Below are positions 21,256-30,592 of a stretch of 64,000 nt of DNA, piece after piece. This DNA is from Halothiobacillus sp. (lineage in GTDB: Bacteria; Pseudomonadota; Gammaproteobacteria; Halothiobacillales; Halothiobacillaceae): NCBI GenBank assembly GCA_023255735.1, contig JAGDVP010000010.1, positions 1-64,000 on the forward strand, written 5' to 3'. The position numbers and the translations under genes are program-made. The notes below the pieces were generated by a model. That model had not been told where the DNA came from and searched no databases. It was given only the letters and a program-made list of their open reading frames with translations. Position 1 is the stretch's first letter. Each line of letters opens with the position of its first letter.

Positions 21256-22050
21256 ATGAAAATTGCGACTTGGAATGTAAATTCACTCAATGTTCGTCTG
21301 CCGCAGGTGGTGCGCTGGCTTGCCACCCATCGCCCCGCCCTATTAGGGTTACAGGAACTTAAACAAGTGAATGAAGCGGTGAATGCGGCTGCTATTGAGG
21401 CCTTGGGTTATCGCCTTATTCTCAATGGGCAAAAAACCTACAATGGCGTGGCCTTGGTTTATGACGCGGAGTTAGGCGAGCCGCGGGATATCGTGTGTGA
21501 AATCCCCGCACTGGAGGATGCGCAACGCCGGGTGGTGGCGGCTACATTTGGCGATTTGCGGCTGATTAATGCCTATGTGGTGAATGGCGAGTCGTTAGCG
21601 TCAGAAAAATATGAGTATAAGTTGCGCTGGCTGGCTGCATTTCATGATTGGCTCGCTGCAGAGTTGTTCCGTTATCCTAAGTTAATTGTAATGGGCGATT
21701 TTAATATCGCACCAACGGATGACGATGTTTATGATCCCCAAAAATTTCACGGCCAAGTGTTATGCAGCGCGTCGGAGCGGGATTTTTTTCAGGGGTTTTT
21801 GGATTTGGGTTTAACCGATACCTTGCGGCAATTTAAGCGAGAGCCGCAATGTTTTACTTGGTGGGATTACCGAGGGGGCGGTTTTCGGCGAAATCAGGGA
21901 TTACGGATTGATCATCTTTTGGTGAGTAGGGCTGTGATGCCGAGCGTGGTGGATTGTGTGGTGGATGCGGTGCCGCGCGGTTGGGAGCGGCCTTCGGATC
22001 ACGCCCCTGTTATGCTGACACTTCAAAAATCTGAGACCAAGCCGCTATAA
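21256..22050 (+). CDS. xth: Exodeoxyribonuclease III (first copy)
   Basis: A 264-aa AP endonuclease/3'-exonuclease of the exonuclease III family. Motifs: T-W-N-V-N-S-L-N-V-R, L-G-L-Q-E-L-K (catalytic Glu), M-G-D-F-N-I-A-P (Asp/Asn pair), and the terminal R-P-S-D-H-A-P-V with catalytic Asp-His. Complete. Its last 41 bases overlap the end of glnE on the opposite strand. A second, diverged member is at 39724-40494. Confidence 0.93.
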   Translation: MKIATWNVNSLNVRLPQVVRWLATHRPALLGLQELKQVNEAVNAAAIEALGYRLILNGQKTYNGVALVYDAELGEPRDIVCEIPALEDAQRRVVAATFGDLRLINAYVVNGESLASEKYEYKLRWLAAFHDWLAAELFRYPKLIVMGDFNIAPTDDDVYDPQKFHGQVLCSASERDFFQGFLDLGLTDTLRQFKREPQCFTWWDYRGGGFRRNQGLRIDHLLVSRAVMPSVVDCVVDAVPRGWERPSDHAPVMLTLQKSETKPL

Positions 22051-24835
22051 CGACGGCTCGCTCATGACGAAACTCCGCGCAGGGCGTGATCATCGGTTTC
22101 TGGAGCAAAGTGCGGTGGTGTATGGCATTGCGTAGGTTTTGAAACGCGCCAACTAGAGCCTCGCAGGTGGCTTCATCCATGAGCTTGAGGTGGGCAAGGG
22201 CGCGCAATTGGCGAATATTATCGGTGAACTGGGTGATTTCTGGCTGTGCGTGCGCATGGCGCAGTAAAAGATATTGCACCATAAATTCAATATCGGTGAT
22301 GCCGCCGACACCTTTTTTCAAATGAAATTCATCGGGTTGTGTGGGTTCTTGCTCATTGCGCATTTTGACGCGCATGTCCATAACCGCTTGTTTAAGGAAG
22401 GTGGCATCTCGGGCTTGGCTTAAGCAAGCGCGCCGAATGTGTGTGAATTCTTGTGCGATGTCGGGGCTGCCGGCGATGAATCGGGCTCGGCAGAGTGCTT
22501 GGGTTTCCCATAGCCAAGCCTGCGTGTTCTGATAATGGGCAAATCCCTGCAGGCTTGAAACGAGTAACCCGCTGGCGCCATCTGGCCGCAAACGGGTATC
22601 GACTTCATAAAGCACGCCGGCCGGGGTGCGAATGCTGAGAATATGAATTATTTTTTGGGTTAGGCGGGCAAAAAATACTTGGTTATCTATGGGTTTTGCA
22701 CCCGTCGTTACGCCGTCGGTATCGGTTGAATTGTGCAAAAAAACCAAGTCCAGATCTGAGCCATAGCCGAGCTCAATCCCACCAAATTTGCCATAGGCAA
22801 TCACGGCAAATCCTGGGGTGTAACGCAGGCCATCGGCGCCTAGGGCACTGGGTTCACCATGTTTTTCACTCAATTGCTGATATGCCTGTGCGAGAACGGT
22901 CTCTAAAACAACTTCGGCAATCCAAGTGAGCTGATCGGATACACGCATTACCGGAAGAATGCCCGTCACGTCAGCAGCCGCCACGCGAAGCACGGCCATT
23001 TGCCGAAAACGCCTAAGCTCGTCAAATTGTCGCTCCTCATCATCGGGAAAGCGCGATAAAAAACCTAAGAGCTCTGTTTTAAGCTCTGCCGTATTGGGTT
23101 GATGGAATAGGCTTTCTGGATCAATTAACTCATCCAGTAAAATGGGTTGCTGGCGCAGCAGTTCGGCAATCCACGGACTGGCTGCGCACAGATGAATGAG
23201 CTGATTGAGGGCTTGTGGCTGCTCTATCAGTAAGGCGAGATAAACCGACCGGCTGAGCACGGCACGCACGAGCGCGAAAATGGCACTCAGAATGCTTGTG
23301 CGGGCATCAATCGTAGCCACTTGCCTGAGCAATTTAGGAATGAGTAAATCGAGTCGTTGGCGCACGGTATCGGAGATTTTGTCTTGAAGCTCATGCTGCC
23401 AATCGGTGAGTGTGGCCAGTGCCGCCGCAGGCTCCTTAAAGCCCGCTTGCTTGAGCGCTTCGAGCGCCGCATCGTGGGAAAGCGATTGATGCCAAAGGCG
23501 GGATAAGGGGTCGGTATCGGGTATTTCATCTCGCTGGGTTTGGAGCACCGCGCCAAAATGCTGATGGATTCGATCCCGATGGTGATTGAGCGCTTCAAGA
23601 AAGTCCGCCCAGGTAGCGTAGCGCATGGCATAAGCTAAGCGCGCGCGATCATCTTCATCTTGCGGCAGGGTTTGGGTTTGTTGATCGTGCATCATTTGCA
23701 GCCGATTCTCGGCGCGGCGCAGAAAATCATAGCCCGCTTTGAGCTCACTGACTATCGGGGCGGGTAGCTCTTTGAGTTCAAGCAGTACGGTTAGGGTGGT
23801 CAGGATACTGCGGGTTTGCAGTCGAGGTTCACGCCCGCCCCGTAATAATTGAAATAGCTGGCCGATGAACTCTACTTCACGGATGCCGCCCGGGCCTAAT
23901 TTAATGTTTTCAATCAAACCTTTGCGGTTCATTTCTTGTTCAATGGCGCTTTTCATGTCGCGGAGCTGCGCGAAGGCGCCAAAATCTAAATACTTGCGAT
24001 AAACAAAGGGTTTTAATAGATGCAATAACCGCGCACCGGCGGCAAAGTCGCCGGCAATCACCCGGGCTTTAATCAGCGCATATCGCTCCCACTCACGGCC
24101 TTGGGTGGTGTAATAATCTTCGATGGCATCAAAACTGAGTGCCAGCGCGCCTTCATCCCCATGCGGGCGAAGGCGCATATCCACCCGAAACACAAAGCCA
24201 TCCCGGGTGACTTCATTGAGTGATTTGATCAGCCTTTGCCCAAGCTTAATAAAAAACTCGCTGTTGCTGATGGGGCGAGCGCCGTCGGTTTCCCCCGCAT
24301 GCTCGAATGCGAAGATTAAATCGATATCTGATGAGTAATTCAGCTCATACCCGCCAAGCTTGCCCATACCTAAGATAATAAGCTGCTGCGCCTTGCCGTC
24401 TCGATCCCTCGGCGTGCCGTGTCGTGCGGTGAGCGCACGTTCATGCAAAGCCAGAGCCGCTTCTACACAAAGATCAGCCAATTGCGACAGATCATGGAGT
24501 GTTTCGGCGGTGGGGGCTAAATCATTCACATCGCGCCAAGCAATGCGCGCCATTTCAGCGCGGCGTATTTGCCGAAGGCGGGCGTCAAAATCGTCGGGTG
24601 TGCAGGCATCAAGCGCGGCGCGGATGCGATCAGCCAAGGGTTGGCTGGCATTCGATTCGCCTGCGTAAGCCAACAAGTACGGCATAATATTGGCTTGCTT
24701 TTGCACGCTGGCGGCAACAAAGGGGCTGGCAAATACCAAGCGTTCAAGCTCGGCAACCTGCGCCTGGGTCGCACCCGCCGCCTTGGCGGATTGTGCGATT
24801 AACGCAAACGGTTCGGGGGCGACGGAATCTCGCAT
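22010..24835 (-). CDS. glnE: Bifunctional glutamine synthetase adenylyltransferase/deadenylylase GlnE
   Basis: A 941-aa enzyme that adenylylates and deadenylylates glutamine synthetase in response to PII and glutamine. It has the two nucleotidyltransferase modules of the family: an N-terminal one with L-G-M-G-K-L-G-G-Y-E-L-N-Y-S-S-D-I-D near 152-169 and a C-terminal one with A-Y-G-K-F-G-G-I-E-L-G-Y-G-S-D-L-D, each followed by a helical bundle. Both S-D-x-D metal sites are present, so both activities should work. GGAG precedes the ATG. Convergent overlap of 41 bases with the exonuclease gene. Confidence 0.97.
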   Translation of the reverse strand: MRDSVAPEPFALIAQSAKAAGATQAQVAELERLVFASPFVAASVQKQANIMPYLLAYAGESNASQPLADRIRAALDACTPDDFDARLRQIRRAEMARIAWRDVNDLAPTAETLHDLSQLADLCVEAALALHERALTARHGTPRDRDGKAQQLIILGMGKLGGYELNYSSDIDLIFAFEHAGETDGARPISNSEFFIKLGQRLIKSLNEVTRDGFVFRVDMRLRPHGDEGALALSFDAIEDYYTTQGREWERYALIKARVIAGDFAAGARLLHLLKPFVYRKYLDFGAFAQLRDMKSAIEQEMNRKGLIENIKLGPGGIREVEFIGQLFQLLRGGREPRLQTRSILTTLTVLLELKELPAPIVSELKAGYDFLRRAENRLQMMHDQQTQTLPQDEDDRARLAYAMRYATWADFLEALNHHRDRIHQHFGAVLQTQRDEIPDTDPLSRLWHQSLSHDAALEALKQAGFKEPAAALATLTDWQHELQDKISDTVRQRLDLLIPKLLRQVATIDARTSILSAIFALVRAVLSRSVYLALLIEQPQALNQLIHLCAASPWIAELLRQQPILLDELIDPESLFHQPNTAELKTELLGFLSRFPDDEERQFDELRRFRQMAVLRVAAADVTGILPVMRVSDQLTWIAEVVLETVLAQAYQQLSEKHGEPSALGADGLRYTPGFAVIAYGKFGGIELGYGSDLDLVFLHNSTDTDGVTTGAKPIDNQVFFARLTQKIIHILSIRTPAGVLYEVDTRLRPDGASGLLVSSLQGFAHYQNTQAWLWETQALCRARFIAGSPDIAQEFTHIRRACLSQARDATFLKQAVMDMRVKMRNEQEPTQPDEFHLKKGVGGITDIEFMVQYLLLRHAHAQPEITQFTDNIRQLRALAHLKLMDEATCEALVGAFQNLRNAIHHRTLLQKPMITPCAEFRHERAVVIAAWSQIFEVSA

Positions 24836-24913
24836 GGCTTGGGCTCCATGGGGGTGGGTGATGCCAAGTGGGCTTGGCGCCAGGGTGTGCGCACCGCTTC
24901 GGTGTGCTTAGCC

Positions 24914-25315
24914 TTATGTATTTTCGCTTATCGGTTCGTCGGTGCTTTTGATTTTATTAATATAAATCAAATGCATGCCGCGAACCGAATCGGCGGGACG
25001 GAGCGCATCACGAACTTCGGTGACGGTGCCATGAACATACTGAGCTCCAGAGGGCGCATTATCATCATAAACAATCACATGATCGCAAGGCAGTACCTTG
25101 AGCAAGCCGGCTATTGTTAATTGCGTGTCCTGCTCAAAGGTCAGCACGGCAAGGCTGGGTGAGCCAAATTCACTGAGTTTTTGCACAAAAACTGGCCGAG
25201 GCGTGAAGCCTCCGCGACGATTTTGCTGTTCTTGAAGAATATATTGAGCCACCTCTTCTTGGCTCAGGTGTTGTTCGGTCTGCGGGGCGGGCTGCATGTC
25301 TGGTGTTGGCGTCAT
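24914..25315 (-). CDS. Hypothetical protein
   Basis: A 133-aa soluble protein that I do not recognise. The first ~35 residues are glutamine/proline-rich and probably disordered (P-T-P-D-M-Q-P-A-P-Q-T-E-Q); the rest looks like an alpha/beta fold with the string L-P-C-D-H-V-I-V-Y-D-D-N-A-P-S-G-A. No signal peptide or membrane helix. It lies upstream of glnE on the same strand, 78 bases away, and downstream of the DsrE-like gene. The ribosome binding site is weak, but composition and the conserved-looking core favour a real gene. Confidence 0.6.
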   Translation of the reverse strand: MTPTPDMQPAPQTEQHLSQEEVAQYILQEQQNRRGGFTPRPVFVQKLSEFGSPSLAVLTFEQDTQLTIAGLLKVLPCDHVIVYDDNAPSGAQYVHGTVTEVRDALRPADSVRGMHLIYINKIKSTDEPISENT

Positions 25316-25409
25316 TGGATTACTTTTGAGTTGGGTTGAGCATAATCCGTTAATTTTAACCGCATTCCTGCGCGCAACACGAACAAAGCTTTCTTGAGTT
25401 TAGTGCGCA

Positions 25410-25886
25410 TTACGGGCGAACCAAAATGTAACCCGCATCGACCAGTTCAACCACGCGAACGATACCCGCCGGCACCTTTTTAGCGACAGGATTTAATGCC
25501 GGCTCATGACCCAAGCGCTCGGTCGCATTTTTAAGTGCGTTCATGCAAGCCGAGAATCGCACGCCCTGTTGCGATAGCGCTTCAATCCGTTTGGCATGTT
25601 CGTTATTGGCAAATAAGAGGCTAATACCCGGCCCAAAAGCAACTACTTCAATATCCACATTATCGCCGTAAGCTTTAAGCAAATTGGCGGTGACATTCAA
25701 TAACAGGGTTTGGCGTTGCAAATCACTTTCTGTTTCTTGCAAAACAATATGATGTTTGGCCATCGAATTGCCACCGAGCGCATCAATCGCTTTGGCATCT
25801 GCGCGGGCTGTTTGACTTATGCCGAACGCAAAAAAACAAAAAATGAGTGCAAGCATAAGCGAGGGGGTAAAGCGAACGGTGGGCAT
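25410..25886 (-). CDS. Secreted DsrE-family protein
   Basis: A 158-aa protein with a clear signal peptide (hydrophobic core ~11-25, A-R-A near 29) followed by a DsrE/DsrF-like alpha/beta domain: H-H-I-V-L-Q-E, V-E-V-V-A-F-G-P-G-I, and G-V-R-F-S-A-C-M-N-A-L with one conserved cysteine, ending Y-I-L-V-R-P. Cytoplasmic DsrE proteins carry sulfur on a cysteine in dissimilatory sulfur oxidation; exported single-cysteine homologues are common in sulfur oxidisers but their role is not established. GAGGAG lies before the ATG. A 358-base spacer lies upstream. Confidence 0.82.
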   Translation of the reverse strand: MPTVRFTPSLMLALIFCFFAFGISQTARADAKAIDALGGNSMAKHHIVLQETESDLQRQTLLLNVTANLLKAYGDNVDIEVVAFGPGISLLFANNEHAKRIEALSQQGVRFSACMNALKNATERLGHEPALNPVAKKVPAGIVRVVELVDAGYILVRP

Positions 25887-26244
25887 AGTGGACTCCTCGG
25901 GGTGATGTTGCTTGTTGCCGGGGATAGCAATAAGACTGCCCTACTTTAAGCGTTAAGCTTGCTTGATGCTTATCAAGGTTTTTAATCTGAGCCAAGCATG
26001 AGTTACCGCGCTAAGCCTTCGAGCGGTGACACCGAGGCGGTATCAAAACCATTTTTGACAACAACATAGTGAGGTCGCGGTGGTTCTTGACGAAAATTTA
26101 TTCAGGCGCCATACTCAAAACATAATATTTCTTCCTCTGCCCGTGAACCCTTTGATTTGCGCGGCGCACCTATCTGTTGTTTAGTTGCGGTTTCGCTACG
26201 GCGGTGCCGGATTTTTAATGTACCGAACCATTTGACGCTTATTA
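25887..26244. other. Divergent spacer between the DsrE gene and the phosphatase gene
   Basis: 358 bases without a convincing gene. It must hold divergent promoters. A good plus-strand sigma-70 match is listed separately; apart from that I see no repeat or RNA structure. Confidence 0.6.
26087..26115 (+). promoter_or_regulatory. Probable sigma-70 promoter of the phosphatase gene
   Basis: TTGACG (26087-26092), 17-base spacer, CATACT (26110-26115): five of six and four of six consensus bases with ideal spacing, about 125 bases before the phosphatase ATG. Confidence 0.4.
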
Positions 26245-27099
26245 ATGACACTATTTAAACAACTCCTGATTAATTCCGGTGGCCGGGATTTTGTTGTGGG
26301 CGATCTGCACGGGAATATAAACCGCTTAGAAAAAGTGCTTGAATATCATCAATTCAAGCCAGATCGCGATCGGGTGATTGCCGTGGGCGATTTGATTGAC
26401 CGCGGCACCGACTCAATGAACACACTGCGTTTATTATCTGAGCCATGGTTTTTTTCTGTGGCCGGTAATCACGAGCGGTTATTAAGCCAATATCGCCAAG
26501 GATTAACCCAGCGCCAATTAGATGCCGCCGCGCGCAAGCGTTTGGAGCAATCGGGTGCTCAATGGTTGTTAGATGCCTATGATTCACTAAATGATGATAA
26601 ATGGGCAGATTTGATTACGGAAATTATGAATTTAATTGGGCAAATGCCCTTAATGATTCAAATTGGTAATGGCGTTAATGCCGTGGGCGTGGTGCATGCA
26701 GAGCTCCCTGATTGGGATTGGAATCGCAATGTCGCTCGATTAGAGCGGATTAAAAAAGTTAAATTTTGGGATCAGCCGCGTGATGATCCCAGTATTGAGC
26801 CGATTTTGTGGGGGCGCACCCAGTTTCAATCCTTAATGCGCGGCGAGCATCGGGATCGCGTCATTAGCGGCATTGCCTGGGTGATTTATGGCCACAGTAT
26901 TTTGAATACGCCGCGCCGCGCGGGTAATCGGCTCTGGATTGATACGGGCGCTTATGAAAATCAGCCAGACCGGGGTTTGTCGATTGTGGAAGTGGCGCCC
27001 ACATTGACTGTGACAACGCATTTTCGCGATTTACGCATTCGCACGGAGCGGTTTAATTTGAATTTACAACCCCGTTTTCATTCTGTTTTGATGAGTTGA
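26245..27099 (+). CDS. PPP-family metallophosphoesterase (PrpA/PphA-like protein phosphatase)
   Basis: A 284-aa calcineurin-like phosphoesterase with the full PPP signature set: V-V-G-D-L-H-G-N near 18-25, V-G-D-L-I-D-R-G near 47-54 and V-A-G-N-H-E-R near 72-78, and a later I-Y-G-H-S histidine. These bind two metals. Closest in layout to bacterial Ser/Thr protein phosphatases PphA/PrpE, though diadenosine tetraphosphatase-type activity cannot be excluded. A 67-codon gene follows six bases later. Confidence 0.85.
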   Translation: MTLFKQLLINSGGRDFVVGDLHGNINRLEKVLEYHQFKPDRDRVIAVGDLIDRGTDSMNTLRLLSEPWFFSVAGNHERLLSQYRQGLTQRQLDAAARKRLEQSGAQWLLDAYDSLNDDKWADLITEIMNLIGQMPLMIQIGNGVNAVGVVHAELPDWDWNRNVARLERIKKVKFWDQPRDDPSIEPILWGRTQFQSLMRGEHRDRVISGIAWVIYGHSILNTPRRAGNRLWIDTGAYENQPDRGLSIVEVAPTLTVTTHFRDLRIRTERFNLNLQPRFHSVLMS

Positions 27100-27105
27100 T
27101 TTCCC

Positions 27106-27309
27106 TTGAACACGACACTGACCACTGAATTGAACGCCCTATCCACGCGTGAGCTTGAGCAGTTAATTCAAGCGATTGCTGCAGAATTAACCCTTCGCAG
27201 CACCCAGCCTGCCAAGCCACTTGATGCGGAGGAATTCGCGCAAGTGCTGAATTTTGAGCTCAAACGACACCGCAAACAAAAAGAAGAGGTGTTTAATCCC
27301 TTCGCTTAA
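27106..27309 (+). CDS. Small hypothetical protein
   Basis: A 67-aa acidic/helical protein with a TTG start directly behind the phosphatase gene. The first half has a heptad-like leucine pattern (L-S-T-R-E-L-E-Q-L-I-Q-A-I), the second half is charged (E-L-K-R-H-R-K-Q-K-E-E). Not recognised. Its stop overlaps the rmuC stop by four bases on the other strand. Co-transcription with the phosphatase suggests a partner or regulator; that is inference. Confidence 0.5.
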   Translation: MNTTLTTELNALSTRELEQLIQAIAAELTLRSTQPAKPLDAEEFAQVLNFELKRHRKQKEEVFNPFA

Positions 27310-28901
27310 GGGCGTTCATCCGCCGACGGGTTGGGCGCGTTAACCGCGTGCAATCCGGCCGTTAGCTCGGGTGCGGTCAAGGGGCGCGTATCAGTGGTGA
27401 TGGGCGTTAAATCGGGCAAATCTTCCCGATCGCTGCGCACCGCGCCCAAGGTTTGAAATTTGCGTGCCGAGGGCAGCACGCGCCCTTCTAAGGTGCCGAC
27501 CGATTGGTTGAACGCACCCACCGCCTGATCTAAATGCTTGCCCACTTTTTGCCAATGGGTGGCTAAATTCCCCATCCTCTCGTAGAGCTCGCGCCCTAAT
27601 TCTGCCATTTCTTGGGCATTTTTTGCGAGCGCCTCTTGCCGCCAGCCGTAGGCGACGGCTTTGAGCAAGGCAATTAACGTTGTGGGGCTGGCGGGAATAA
27701 CCCGCATTTGCGCGCCATATTCAATCAGCTCAGGATCTTGCATCAGCGCGGCTGAGAAAAATACCTCGCCGGGCACAAATAGCACCACAAATTCTGGCGT
27801 GGGGTCGAATTGATCGAAATATTCTTTTTTGCTGAGTTGGGTAATGTGGTTGCGCACTTGGCGGGCATGATCTTGGAGCGCGGCCGCGCGTGCTTCATCT
27901 GTGGTGGCCTCCATGGCGGTTAAGTAGGCATTGAGCGGCGCTTTGGCATCGACAATCACGCGGCGGCCACCGGGCAGATGCACAATCATATCGGGACGCA
28001 GGCGGTTGCCTGTATCACGGGTGCTGACTTGTTCATCGAAATCGCAATGCGCCAGCATACCCGCGAGTTCTACCACCCGTTTGAGCTGCACCTCGCCCCA
28101 GCGCCCCCGTGTTTGGGGTTGGCGCAGCGCCCGCACGAGATCGGCCGTTTCTCGATGGAGTTGGGGCAGATGAATTTTGAGCAAATCATTAATTTGCTGC
28201 GTCATGGCGCTGTATGCGCCGGTGCGGGCTTGCTCTAAGGTGTTGAGTTTGACATCGAACTGATCCAACCGCTCGCGGATCGGCTGGGTAAGCTGCGCGA
28301 TGGCTTCTTGGCGTTGATTGAGATCTTGGGTGGCTCCGGTTTGAAAGCGGCTTAAATTTTCTTGCGCTAACTTTAAAAACGATTCGTTATTGGCGCGTAG
28401 TGCATCGGCTGAAAGCGCTTGAAACGCTTGCTGTAGCTGGGTTTTGGCTTCGGTGAGCAAAGCCAGCTTTTCGCCTGCGGCTTGGCGCTCTTGGGCGAGG
28501 CGCTCGTGCAGCTCGGCCTGCTCGGCGGCGGCGAGTTTGGTTTGTTGGGTTAAGCGCTCAATGGTGTGATGGGCGAGCTCGCGCTCGGTTTGCCGTTCTA
28601 TTTGGAGCGCGTCGAGGCGCTGGCTTAATGCCGCCAACGTGGCTTGGCTTGCTGCTAATTCCACCCCGCGTGCTTCGGCCTGTGCTTGCGTATGCGCCGA
28701 GTGCAGGGCTTGCTGCGTTAACTGGGCGGTTAATGCGGTGCGCTCTTGTTGAAGTCGCCCAATTTCTTGCAGGCTTTGCTGCGATTTTTGGCGCGAACCT
28801 TGCCAAAAAAAAGCGAACCCCACCGCAAGGATGGCGCTGGTGATAAGGCCAAGCCAGACCAGAATGGGGGCGATGGCAGGCAACTCATTGAAAAAGCTCA
28901 T
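27306..28901 (-). CDS. rmuC: DNA recombination protein RmuC
   Basis: A 531-aa RmuC. An N-terminal membrane helix (~12-33) is followed by a long coiled coil (~35-190, many Gln/Ala/Leu heptads) and the conserved RmuC nuclease-like core with R-G-R-W-G-E-V-Q-L-K-R-V-V-E-L-A-G-M and V-D-A-K-A-P-L-N-A-Y. In E. coli rmuC limits inversions at short inverted repeats. About 30 bases downstream of purH on the same strand. Confidence 0.95.
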   Translation of the reverse strand: MSFFNELPAIAPILVWLGLITSAILAVGFAFFWQGSRQKSQQSLQEIGRLQQERTALTAQLTQQALHSAHTQAQAEARGVELAASQATLAALSQRLDALQIERQTERELAHHTIERLTQQTKLAAAEQAELHERLAQERQAAGEKLALLTEAKTQLQQAFQALSADALRANNESFLKLAQENLSRFQTGATQDLNQRQEAIAQLTQPIRERLDQFDVKLNTLEQARTGAYSAMTQQINDLLKIHLPQLHRETADLVRALRQPQTRGRWGEVQLKRVVELAGMLAHCDFDEQVSTRDTGNRLRPDMIVHLPGGRRVIVDAKAPLNAYLTAMEATTDEARAAALQDHARQVRNHITQLSKKEYFDQFDPTPEFVVLFVPGEVFFSAALMQDPELIEYGAQMRVIPASPTTLIALLKAVAYGWRQEALAKNAQEMAELGRELYERMGNLATHWQKVGKHLDQAVGAFNQSVGTLEGRVLPSARKFQTLGAVRSDREDLPDLTPITTDTRPLTAPELTAGLHAVNAPNPSADERP

Positions 28902-28933
28902 GCGTGAATTGCCCTTAATGGATGAACGGCGAT

Positions 28934-30511
28934 TTAGTGGCGAAAGTGGCGAATGCCGGTAAACACCATCGCCATGTTGTGCTCGTTGGCGGCATCAATC
29001 ACCTCGCTGTCGCGCAGTGAGCCGCCGGGCTGAATCACGGCGGTAATGCCTGCGGCGGCGGCGGCATCAATGCCATCTCGGAACGGGAAAAAGGCATCGG
29101 AGGCCATCACAGAGCCGGCCACGGGTAAGCCCGCATCGGCGGCTTTAATGGCGGCGATACGCGCCGAATAAACGCGGCTCATTTGCCCTGCGCCCACACC
29201 AATGGTTTGCTCGCCACTGGCGTAAATAATGGCATTCGATTTCACAAACTTGGCTACATGCCAGGCAAATAACAAATCGCGCCATTCCTCGGGGGTGGGC
29301 GCGCGCTGGGTGAGGATGGTCAAATCGGCGCGCGTGATGCGTGCCTCATCGTTGTCTTGCACCAGCAAGCCGCCGTTGACGCGCTTAAAATCCAACCTAG
29401 GCTCGGGGGTGGCGGCAGCCGTGCCGGTGCTGAGCACGCGGATATTGGGCTTGGCCGCCAACTCAATTAAGGCATCTTGATTGAATGCAGGCGCGATAAT
29501 CACCTCCACGAATTGCCGCGCCACAATCGTGCGGGCGGTGTGTGCATCCAAGGGGCGATTAAAGGCGATAATGCCGCCAAAAGCGGAGGTGGGATCGGTG
29601 GCGTAGGCTCTGTCATAAGCGATGGTTAAATCCGCCCCGATGGCAACGCCGCAGGGATTGGCGTGTTTCACAATCACGCAGGCCGGTTCTAAAAATTGCT
29701 TAACGCATTCCAGCGCGGCATCAGCATCAGCAATATTGTTGAAAGATAACGCTTTGCCTTGGAGGATGTGTGCGCGGGCAATGCTGCCCGCCGGGGCATT
29801 ATGTTCCACATAAAACGCCGCCGCTTGATGCGGGTTTTCGCCGTAGCGTAAATCTTGCGCCTTGACGAGTTGCAAATTAAAGGTGGGCGCAAAGGTATTG
29901 CCACTGACCATTTTGCCGAAATAATCGGCAATCATGCCATCGTAGTGGGCGGTGTGTTCAAAGGCTTGCACCGCGAGTTCAAAGCGGGTTTTCCCTTCAA
30001 TGCCGCCGGCTTCAATTTCTGCCAGAACGCGGTCGTAATTCGCCGGATTGACGATTATCGCCACATCTTGATGATTTTTCGCGGCGGCACGCACCATGGC
30101 CGGCCCGCCAATATCAATTTGCTCGACCGCATCATCAAAGGCACAATCTGCCGCGGCCACCGTTTGGGCAAAGGGGTATAAGTTCACCACCACCAAGTCG
30201 ATGGGTTGTATGCCGTGCGCGCTCATCACCGCATCATCTAGCCCGCGCCGCGCCAAAATGCCGCCATGAATTTTGGGGTTTAAGGTTTTCACCCGCCCGG
30301 CCATCATTTCAGGGAAGCCGGTAATTTCAGCGACTTCCGCCACCGGCAAGCCGGCATCGCGCAGAAGCTGCGCGGTGCCGCCAGTTGAAATGAGCGCGAC
30401 ACCGTTCTTATGCAAGCCTTGGGCGAAATCGAGCAGGCCGGTTTTATCCGATACGCTTAATAGAGCGCGGCGCGGCGTGGTACGGGGCATGATTTTGGGG
30501 GATGAATTCAT
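28934..30511 (-). CDS. purH: Bifunctional AICAR formyltransferase/IMP cyclohydrolase
   Basis: A 525-aa enzyme for the last two steps of IMP synthesis. The N-terminal MGS-like cyclohydrolase domain starts [13 protein letters not shown] with L-I-S-T-G-G-T; the C-terminal transformylase has [11 protein letters not shown] and K-H-A-N-P-C-G-V-A. The protein ends with G-I-R-H-F-R-H as in the family. The ATG at 30511 is preferred over a start at 30571 because AGGA lies 9 bases before it and the family N-terminus begins here. Confidence 0.97.
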   Translation of the reverse strand: MNSSPKIMPRTTPRRALLSVSDKTGLLDFAQGLHKNGVALISTGGTAQLLRDAGLPVAEVAEITGFPEMMAGRVKTLNPKIHGGILARRGLDDAVMSAHGIQPIDLVVVNLYPFAQTVAAADCAFDDAVEQIDIGGPAMVRAAAKNHQDVAIIVNPANYDRVLAEIEAGGIEGKTRFELAVQAFEHTAHYDGMIADYFGKMVSGNTFAPTFNLQLVKAQDLRYGENPHQAAAFYVEHNAPAGSIARAHILQGKALSFNNIADADAALECVKQFLEPACVIVKHANPCGVAIGADLTIAYDRAYATDPTSAFGGIIAFNRPLDAHTARTIVARQFVEVIIAPAFNQDALIELAAKPNIRVLSTGTAAATPEPRLDFKRVNGGLLVQDNDEARITRADLTILTQRAPTPEEWRDLLFAWHVAKFVKSNAIIYASGEQTIGVGAGQMSRVYSARIAAIKAADAGLPVAGSVMASDAFFPFRDGIDAAAAAGITAVIQPGGSLRDSEVIDAANEHNMAMVFTGIRHFRH

Positions 30512-30592
30512 GAAAAATCCTAAGCAGTAGCCTGTCTGAGTGGGCGCGAAAACGCGCATTTTACACGGCAAACCCGCACAATCGATGAAAAA

